11,419 bases of DNA, taken from NCBI GenBank assembly GCA_017860075.1, contig JAFNAH010000011.1, positions 1-11,419 on the forward strand. The letters are read 5' to 3'. This DNA is from Acidobacteriota bacterium (GTDB lineage: Bacteria; Acidobacteriota; UBA6911). Below, piece by piece: positions 7,226-11,419 of this stretch; position 1 is the first letter of the stretch, and every line of letters starts with the position of its first letter. A program made the translations under genes and the position numbers. The notes under the pieces were generated by a model. That model was given only the letters and a program-made list of their open reading frames with translations. It did not search any database and had not been told where the DNA came from.

Positions 7226-7343
7226 GTGAAGAGACAGAGGGCCCCACCGCAGAGACGCAGAGTCAGCAGGGATAAATAATTGATTCTAAATCATATAGAT
7301 GCCACTCTCTGCGTTCTTTGCGCCTCTGCGGTTTATTCTTCAC
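7226..7343. repeat. Imperfect inverted repeat of the CCGCAGAG-CGCAGAG type
   Basis: The left core at 7246-7262 and the reverse complement of the right core at 7316-7332 agree at 15 of 17 positions (ACCGCAGAG, then A or G, CGCA, G or A, AG). An outer pair GTGAAGA (7226-7232) and TCTTCAC (7337-7343) is also inverted. The centre is AT-rich. From memory, similar units with repeated GCAGAG/CTCTGCG steps recur between genes in many environmental genomes, so this is probably one copy of a dispersed non-coding repeat. Confidence 0.65.
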
Positions 7344-7460
7344 GCTTTCTCCGAACCGCGGCGGCAGCAAGGTCCGATCAGACAGACGGGACCTGATTCC
7401 GGCACGCGCTTACGCAGCACGGCCGAAAGTCCGTGATTATAGGTTCTGTTTCCGGTTTTT

Positions 7461-7521
7461 GCTGCCGAAAAGACTCTCTGGCAGCCGTGCCTCCGGGTGA
7501 GGTTGGCTTTGCATGGCACGG
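7461..7521 (+). promoter_or_regulatory. Two adjacent hairpins in the leader of the cyclase gene
   Basis: GCTGCC (7461-7466) pairs with GGCAGC (7480-7485), and CCGTGCC (7485-7491) pairs perfectly with GGCACGG (7515-7521). The second stem ends just before the ribosome-binding site at 7524-7532. A CCTCC in its loop (7490-7494) could instead pair with GGAG of that site. It does not match the c-di-GMP-I or -II riboswitch consensus as I know them. Confidence 0.4.
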
Positions 7522-7534
7522 TTCGGAGAAGGAA

Positions 7535-8260
7535 ATGAAGCAGAATGCTCCTGGGTCTCGCGGGCGCAGCCTGGACCTTACAACCGCGCAGCGCATCCTC
7601 CAGCATGCGGGCAGGTTGGACAGCATACGCGCCAGCCTCGATCCCGACGAACAACTCCAGAACCTGATCGATGCCCTGTGCGACCTGTCGGTGCACGACG
7701 GGCTCACCGGGCTCGTCAACGCTTCGTTCTTCCATGCGGCGCTGGTCACGGAGATGGATCGCAGCTCGCGTACGGGCCGCTCCTGCGGGCTGCTCGTCGT
7801 CGACATCGACCACTTCAAGAAGGTCAACGATACCTATGGCCACCAGATCGGCGACTACGCGATCCAGACGGTCGCACGCCTGATGCAGCAGTCGCTGCGA
7901 GGGATGGACACCGCCGCCCGCATCGGGGGGGAGGAGTTTGCCGTCATTCTGCCGGAGTGCTCCCCGGAGGCGGCGTTGCAGGCAGCAAGGCGAGTCCATG
8001 GGACCTTGAACCCGTTCGTGGTTTCCTGCGCTCAGGCTACGATCACGCTGACTTCGAGTGCAGGCCTGGTCTGGACCGACCTGGCACGGGCAGAGAGCGC
8101 GCGCGAACTGCTGGCGCGCGCCGACCAACAAATGTACCGGGCGAAGAGGCTCGGCAGGCAACAGCTCTGCCATCCGCCGATCCGGTCGACCGAGGTCAGC
8201 TCGGACGAGAAGGTCCTCCTGTTTTTTCCCGCGGAAGGAGAGTCTGGCGATGACAACTGA
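7535..8260 (+). CDS. Stand-alone diguanylate cyclase (GGDEF domain, GGEEF form)
   Basis: A 241-residue soluble protein. The first 50 residues are helical and match no sensor domain I know; residues about 50-210 are a complete GGDEF domain. Landmarks are HDGLTGLVN (54-62), VVDIDHFKKVND (88-99, metal aspartate), GGEEF at 131-135 (the active variant) and MYRAKRLGRQ near the end. RGMD at 122-125, five residues before GGEEF, is an intact inhibitory I-site, so product feedback is expected. The reaction is 2 GTP to cyclic di-GMP. The ATG at 7535 is supported by GGAG six bases upstream. No transmembrane segment is visible. The last 11 bases overlap the next gene, so translation of the two is likely coupled. 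About 30 residues after the domain are variable and acidic, with no known function. Confidence 0.93.
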   Translation: MKQNAPGSRGRSLDLTTAQRILQHAGRLDSIRASLDPDEQLQNLIDALCDLSVHDGLTGLVNASFFHAALVTEMDRSSRTGRSCGLLVVDIDHFKKVNDTYGHQIGDYAIQTVARLMQQSLRGMDTAARIGGEEFAVILPECSPEAALQAARRVHGTLNPFVVSCAQATITLTSSAGLVWTDLARAESARELLARADQQMYRAKRLGRQQLCHPPIRSTEVSSDEKVLLFFPAEGESGDDN

Positions 8261-9032
8261 ACTCAAGGCCCGCCGCTATGCGATCATCAGCGGCAAAGGG
8301 GGCGTCGGCAAGTCGGTCATTGCGGCGAATCTGGCCGCGGGGCTGGCCGCAAACGGCCGGCGCGTTCTTCTGATAGACGCCGACCTGGGCCTGGCAAACC
8401 TCGACGTCATCCTGGGGCTATACCCGTCTCACACGCTCCACGACGTGCTGATCGGCACCTGCGCAGCAGAGGATGCCATGCTCCACGCGCATGGCGGGTT
8501 CGACCTTCTCCCGGCGGGCTCGGGATTGCAGGACGATGCAGCCCTGACGGGACCGATGGCGCAAGCCCTGGAGAGAATTCTGGCGACGCTCGATGCCAGG
8601 TATGATGCGATCCTTTTCGATGCCGGGGCGGGGATCGGGGATCTCGTGATGTTCTTCGCCCGCATTGCCGACGAAATCCTGCTCGTCGTTACTCCGGAAG
8701 CGACCTCGCTCATGGATGGTTACGCCACCATCAAAATACTCTCGCAGCGGTACGGCAGGCTCAGTTTCAGCCTCGTGGTCAACCGGGCGAACCCAACCAA
8801 TCCGCAGCAGACCGGAAACGCGGTGACTACCCACCTGCAGAGGGTTGTCACGAAGTTCCTCGCAGACCGCGGCACCGGTGCCGTAACCGTCCGTCTTGCA
8901 GGGTGCGTTCCCAACGACCCTGCCGTCGCACGCGCGCTGAGTCACCAGTGCCTGCTGGCCGATCTTGATCCCCGGGCGCCCTCGGCGATGTCGCTGGCAC
9001 GCCTTGCAGAGAATGTGTGCGCGTCCGCATGA
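8250..9032 (+). CDS. MinD/ParA-family P-loop ATPase, FlhG/FleN-like
   Basis: A 260-residue SIMIBI ATPase. It shows the deviant Walker A SGKGGVGKS (14-22, signature lysine K16), the switch I DADLGLANLD (43-52) and a Walker B-like segment ILFDAGAGIGD (121-131). The GLANLD form with LDVILG and the late PNDPAVARAL and P-S-A segments fit FlhG/YlxH/FleN, which control flagellar number and position, better than septum-site MinD. The N-terminal DQA-type motif of true FlhG, which activates FlhF, is not visible, and no clear membrane-targeting amphipathic helix is seen at the C terminus. The ATG at 8250 has AAGGAG nine bases upstream, inside the cyclase gene. No flagellar, pilus or chromosome-segregation gene lies in the window, so the cargo is unknown. 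The stop codon lies in the loop of a 7-bp hairpin. Confidence 0.9.
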   Translation: MTTELKARRYAIISGKGGVGKSVIAANLAAGLAANGRRVLLIDADLGLANLDVILGLYPSHTLHDVLIGTCAAEDAMLHAHGGFDLLPAGSGLQDDAALTGPMAQALERILATLDARYDAILFDAGAGIGDLVMFFARIADEILLVVTPEATSLMDGYATIKILSQRYGRLSFSLVVNRANPTNPQQTGNAVTTHLQRVVTKFLADRGTGAVTVRLAGCVPNDPAVARALSHQCLLADLDPRAPSAMSLARLAENVCASA

Positions 9033-9039
9033 GCGGACG
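9022..9039 (+). repeat. Perfect 7-bp hairpin around the stop codon of the ATPase gene
   Basis: CGTCCGC-ATGA-GCGGACG: the loop contains the TGA stop. No T run follows, so it is not a classical intrinsic terminator. It could protect the 3' end or be chance in GC-rich DNA. Confidence 0.45.
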
Positions 9040-9073
9040 GCGCGGCCGAACTGCACCAGGGGACTGTCGGTCA

Positions 9074-9089
9074 CGGGCTGCAGAGCCCG
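9074..9089 (+). repeat. 6-bp hairpin in the ATPase-sigma gap
   Basis: CGGGCT-GCAG-AGCCCG is a perfect stem with a four-base loop, about 40 bases after the ATPase stop. No T tract follows. Together with the hairpin at 9022-9039 it may mark the end of the cyclase-ATPase transcript, but this is weakly supported. Confidence 0.35.
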
Positions 9090-9125
9090 CGGAAATCGCA
9101 AAGACGGCTAAGAAAGCGCTTCTGA

Positions 9126-9134
9126 TGGTGTAAT
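9126..9134 (+). promoter_or_regulatory. Candidate extended -10 element of the sigma factor gene
   Basis: TGG followed by TGTAAT fits the extended -10 pattern. Transcription would start near 9141, before an AGGAG at 9148-9152 and the GTG at 9159. No good -35 is seen. The element would exclude the ATG at 9135 as translation start. Confidence 0.35.
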
Positions 9135-9158
9135 ATGAGCCCGTCCCAGGAGTCTGAT

Positions 9159-9695
9159 GTGGAGCTGCCGGACCTTGTTCAGAAGATCGCTGCGGGGGAG
9201 GCCTCGGCGCTGCTCTCCCTGTATGATGCGTCGAGCCGCCTTCTCTTCGGACTGATCCTGCGCATAACCGGGGATCGGTTCGCTTCCGAGGAGGAGCTCG
9301 TCGAGGCCTACAAGCTCATCGAGAGGCGCGCTGCCCAATTCGACCCGAAACAACTTTCCGGCGCCGGCTGGGTGCTTTCGATCGCGCGCGAGTGTGCCGT
9401 CGAAAGGCGCCGGCAGAACCGCCGCGAGTCTACCAAGCCGGATCGGATCGAGGCAGCGGTCACGGAGACCGTCGAAGGGGACGGTCGGTCGGCTGCCGGA
9501 CCTTTCACGGAAGATCGCAAGCGGGCGCTGGCCGCCATCGAATCGCTGCCTCCCGAGCAGCGCGTCGCGGTGGAGTTGGCATATTACGCAGGGATGAGCC
9601 CGGGCGAGATCGCCGCCCAGATCGGGCAGCCTCGGGCTGCGATCAAGACGCGCATTCGCCTTGGAATGGCCAAGCTCGCAGAGCAGCTCAAGTAG
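9159..9695 (+). CDS. ECF-type RNA polymerase sigma factor
   Basis: A 178-residue protein from GTG 9159 (186 if ATG 9135 were used). Region sigma2 (about 16-89) contains SLYDASSRLLFGLILRI and SEEELVEAYKLIERRAAQF followed by WVLSIAREC, the usual core-binding and -10-recognition helices. Region sigma4 (about 119-177) has SLPPEQRVAVELAYYAGMSPGEIA in pieces and the recognition helix QPRAAIKTRIRLGMAKL. It would direct RNA polymerase to a small regulon when released by its anti-sigma factor. GTG 9159 is preferred because AGGAG lies 6 bases upstream, while ATG 9135 has none and falls on a possible -10 box. The next gene encodes an RskA-like anti-sigma factor, as in SigK-type pairs. The linker between the domains is rich in charged residues and seems variable. 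Start choice is uncertain; family is not. Confidence 0.9.
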   Translation: MELPDLVQKIAAGEASALLSLYDASSRLLFGLILRITGDRFASEEELVEAYKLIERRAAQFDPKQLSGAGWVLSIARECAVERRRQNRRESTKPDRIEAAVTETVEGDGRSAAGPFTEDRKRALAAIESLPPEQRVAVELAYYAGMSPGEIAAQIGQPRAAIKTRIRLGMAKLAEQLK

Positions 9696-9709
9696 GTCGG
9701 ATCCAAGCA

Positions 9710-9732
9710 GGTCCGGTCCAGCAGACCGGACC
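9710..9732 (+). promoter_or_regulatory. Perfect 9-bp hairpin between sigma and anti-sigma genes
   Basis: GGTCCGGTC-CAGCA-GACCGGACC is a perfect stem with a five-base loop. It begins 15 bases after the sigma stop and ends 3 bases before AGAGG (9736-9740), the ribosome-binding site of the anti-sigma gene. There is no T run, so translational tuning or mRNA protection is more likely than termination. Confidence 0.6.
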
Positions 9733-9747
9733 CCCAGAGGTTTCGAT

Positions 9748-10611
9748 TTGAAGCACGAACGTTCAACAGGGGAGGTCCAGGAGACAGCGGCCCTGTATGC
9801 TCTCGGGTCGCTGAGTCAGCACGACGCGCGCGCATTCGAAAGCCATTTGCAGGAGGGATGCGCTGCCTGCAGCGCAGAGTTGAAACGATTTCAGAGCGTC
9901 GTCGGCTATCTGGGGCTGACTGCGTCCGATGCGGACCCGCCTGTCTACCTGAGAGAGCTGCTGGTTGCACACGTCGAACACAGCGCCCCTGCGCCGCCGG
10001 CGCCGCCGGCGCATGTCGACAGTAAGCCTCCCGCAGCATCCATGGCGAGATCTCATGCCCCGCTGTCTTTCTGGTCGAGGGCCCTGTCGTGGGCGATGGC
10101 GATCGGCTGCGCAGTGCTGGCCGGGTACTCGTATTACTACTGGAAGCAGTCCGAGCAATCCGTACAGGAAAGAACAGCGGACCTGGTTGCCGCCCGCAGC
10201 GATGCGGAGCAGTTGAGCAAGATGCTCGAACTGGAGCGGGGCAGATCGCGCGAGCTGGAGCACCTGAATGCCATTTTGGAGAGACCGGGCGCGAAGGTCT
10301 TCCTTCTGACTGGTTCTGAACCTTCTTCGACCGCCTCGGTGGCGATCTTCTGGGACGTCGGCAGGAGGCGGTGGGTAGTTACCGGGCGACTCCCCCAAGC
10401 CGGGCCGGGTACGATGTACAAGCTCTGGTATGTAACCAGGACCGGACGATACGGCGCCGGGATCCTGCAGCAGGATTCACAAGGCCATGTATTTACGGTG
10501 CTGGAGGCGCCCGAACCCGGTACCGAGGTCAGCCAGACCGTAGTCACCCTGGAACGGGACGGAGCATCCGCCCAGCCGACGTGGCCGATAGTTGCCAGCA
10601 GTGGCAAGTAA
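9748..10611 (+). CDS. Membrane anti-sigma factor, RskA-like
   Basis: A 287-residue single-pass protein. The cytoplasmic part (1-50) is an anti-sigma domain, ALYALGSLSQHDARAF then a zinc-finger-like H33-x4-C38-x2-C41, one residue longer than the usual HxxxCxxC. A proline/alanine linker follows, then one membrane helix (about 113-131), a charged coiled-coil stretch (133-177) and an outer RskA domain (about 182-287) with AIFWDVGRRRWVV, MYKLWYVTR and a final PTWPIVAS segment. It would hold the ECF factor at the membrane until regulated proteolysis. The start is TTG 9748, with AGAGG 7 bases upstream; the frame is open back to 9661 inside the sigma gene, without support. A rare TTG start plus the hairpin ahead may limit its synthesis. 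The C-terminal domain supports the assignment strongly. Confidence 0.9.
   Translation: MKHERSTGEVQETAALYALGSLSQHDARAFESHLQEGCAACSAELKRFQSVVGYLGLTASDADPPVYLRELLVAHVEHSAPAPPAPPAHVDSKPPAASMARSHAPLSFWSRALSWAMAIGCAVLAGYSYYYWKQSEQSVQERTADLVAARSDAEQLSKMLELERGRSRELEHLNAILERPGAKVFLLTGSEPSSTASVAIFWDVGRRRWVVTGRLPQAGPGTMYKLWYVTRTGRYGAGILQQDSQGHVFTVLEAPEPGTEVSQTVVTLERDGASAQPTWPIVASSGK
9991..10012 (+). repeat. Two-copy 9-base tandem repeat in the anti-sigma linker
   Basis: GCGCCGCCG occurs twice in tandem plus a partial copy. It encodes an Ala-Pro-Pro linker between the anti-sigma domain and the membrane helix. Such a repeat can change length by slippage. Confidence 0.7.
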
Positions 10612-10663
10612 GTCCGATGTGCCCGCCCGTTCTCTTGCAGCTTTTCATGAGGGGGAGCCATCC

Positions 10664-11419
10664 ATGATATCGAGGAGAGACACATTGAAGGCGGCGGCAG
10701 CGGTACTGGGGTGTGCCGCTCTCGAAGGCCCGGCGCTGTCGGGAACCGGGCTCCGGCAGGCAAAGCCCGCGGGCGCGCAGTACAAGCAGGCGGTGGCCCG
10801 CTGGTGCTACCAGGATATTCCTCTCGATGACTTTGCACGTGCGATCGCAGAAATGGGGATCAAGGGGATGGACCTGGTCGGGCCGGAAGATTGGCCCGCG
10901 CTGAAGAAGCACGGACTTGTCTGCTCAATCACATCCGGGGGCGGGACCATCGCGGACGGTCTGAATCGCAAGGGGAACCATGACAAGATTGCGCGCGAGT
11001 TGAGCGAGAACATACCGCGCGCCGCGGCCGCGGGCGTCCCGAATGTCATCACGTTTTCGGGAAACCGGCGCGGATTATCCGACCAGGAAGGGTTGGAGAA
11101 CTGCGTGATCGGGCTGAACCGTGTCAAAGGCCTCGCGGAGCAGCACGGGGTTACGATCTGCCTCGAGCTTCTGAACAGCAAGGTCGATCACAAAGATTAC
11201 CAGTGCGATCACACTGCCTGGGGTGCGGCTGTAGTCAAGCAAGTGGGATCGCCGCGTGTCAAGCTGCTCTACGACATCTACCACATGCAGATCATGGAAG
11301 GCGACATCATCGCAACCATCCAGTCGAATCAGGAATGGATCGGCCACTACCATACCGGTGGGGTGCCCGGGCGACATGAGATCGACAACAGCCAGGAAGT
11401 GAACTACCCGGCCATCATG
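10664..11419 (+). CDS. Tat-exported hydroxypyruvate-isomerase-like TIM barrel, N-terminal part
   Basis: 252 codons are visible and the frame is open at the right edge; family members usually have about 260-300 residues. Residues 1-28 resemble a twin-arginine signal (SRRDTLK, then AAAAVLG). The rest is a xylose-isomerase-like/AP-endonuclease-2 TIM barrel close to hydroxypyruvate isomerase (Hyi). Expected active-site residues are present: E168 in CLELLN, D204 and H207 in YDIYHMQ, and E245 within GRHEIDNSQEVNY. Hyi interconverts hydroxypyruvate and tartronate semialdehyde; related enzymes epimerise or isomerise sugars, so the substrate here is open. The ATG at 10664 has GGAG six bases upstream. 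It lies 52 bases after the anti-sigma stop and could be in the same transcript. Export of such an enzyme is unusual outside a few phyla. Confidence 0.87.
   Translation, partial: MISRRDTLKAAAAVLGCAALEGPALSGTGLRQAKPAGAQYKQAVARWCYQDIPLDDFARAIAEMGIKGMDLVGPEDWPALKKHGLVCSITSGGGTIADGLNRKGNHDKIARELSENIPRAAAAGVPNVITFSGNRRGLSDQEGLENCVIGLNRVKGLAEQHGVTICLELLNSKVDHKDYQCDHTAWGAAVVKQVGSPRVKLLYDIYHMQIMEGDIIATIQSNQEWIGHYHTGGVPGRHEIDNSQEVNYPAIM

Larger units (their letters stand above)
7175..7534. other. 360-base divergent intergenic region
   Basis: This gap separates the minus-strand permease from the plus-strand cyclase. It contains an imperfect inverted repeat (7226-7343) with an AT-rich centre (about 7270-7300), which includes the small palindrome TGATT-CTA-AATCA at 7281-7293, and two hairpins (7461-7485, 7485-7521) before the cyclase start. 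Promoters for both directions should be here, but no box pair is convincing. The frame of the cyclase is open back to a GTG at 7433, without a ribosome-binding site or recognisable protein sequence. Confidence 0.6.

Noticed and set aside
7226..7343. CRISPR array or insertion sequence
   Set aside because: There are only two inverted arms, no regularly spaced direct repeats, and no transposase gene.
7461..7521. c-di-GMP riboswitch upstream of the cyclase
   Set aside because: The conserved GEMM-type bases and the expected tetraloop-receptor layout are not seen; only simple hairpins are present.
7340..8266. Minus-strand frame of 308 codons opposite the diguanylate cyclase
   Set aside because: The plus strand encodes all GGDEF motifs; the antisense protein matches nothing.
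9022..9089. Intrinsic terminator after the ATPase gene
   Set aside because: Both hairpins lack a following T tract, so they are listed only as inverted repeats.

Overview
The window is GC-rich, protein-dense bacterial chromosome. Twin-arginine and Sec signal peptides, an outer-membrane-type lipoprotein, an RskA-type anti-sigma factor and exported carbohydrate enzymes suggest a Gram-negative, soil-type heterotroph, possibly Acidobacteriota. The phylum is my inference from gene style only. No rRNA, tRNA, transposase, phage gene or CRISPR array was seen.

Layout: everything from 1 to 7174 reads on the minus strand, and everything from about 7535 to the end reads on the plus strand. The 360-base divergent gap between them (7175-7534) holds a dispersed-type inverted repeat and two leader hairpins. 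In minus-strand reading order the left half contains: a DMT/EamA permease (7174-6284); a small outer-membrane-type lipoprotein (6036-5467) with a structured leader; a sugar-utilisation operon made of a sodium/solute symporter (5157-3430), an 80-residue two-helix membrane protein (3424-3182) and an exported GH42 beta-galactosidase-like enzyme (3117-1048); and a nuclease pair, a DEDDy/YprB-like exonuclease (972-382) followed 13 bases later by an SbcD/Mre11-like metallophosphoesterase cut off by the window start (368-1).

The right half begins with a stand-alone diguanylate cyclase (7535-8260). It overlaps by 11 bases a MinD/FlhG-like P-loop ATPase (8250-9032). An ECF sigma factor (best start GTG 9159) and its membrane anti-sigma partner (TTG 9748-10611) follow, separated by a gap with a perfect 9-bp hairpin. 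A Tat-exported hydroxypyruvate-isomerase-like TIM barrel (10664 onward) runs off the right edge.

How the genes may work together: the GH42 enzyme would release sugar outside the inner membrane and the symporter would import it. The cyclase and ATPase look translationally coupled, which suggests a link between c-di-GMP and a positional or counting ATPase. The sigma/anti-sigma pair forms an envelope-signal switch that may include the downstream isomerase. I see no clearly new defence or mobile system. The best leads are the cyclase-ATPase pair, the small membrane protein in the sugar operon, the hairpin between sigma and anti-sigma genes, and the lipoprotein leader.
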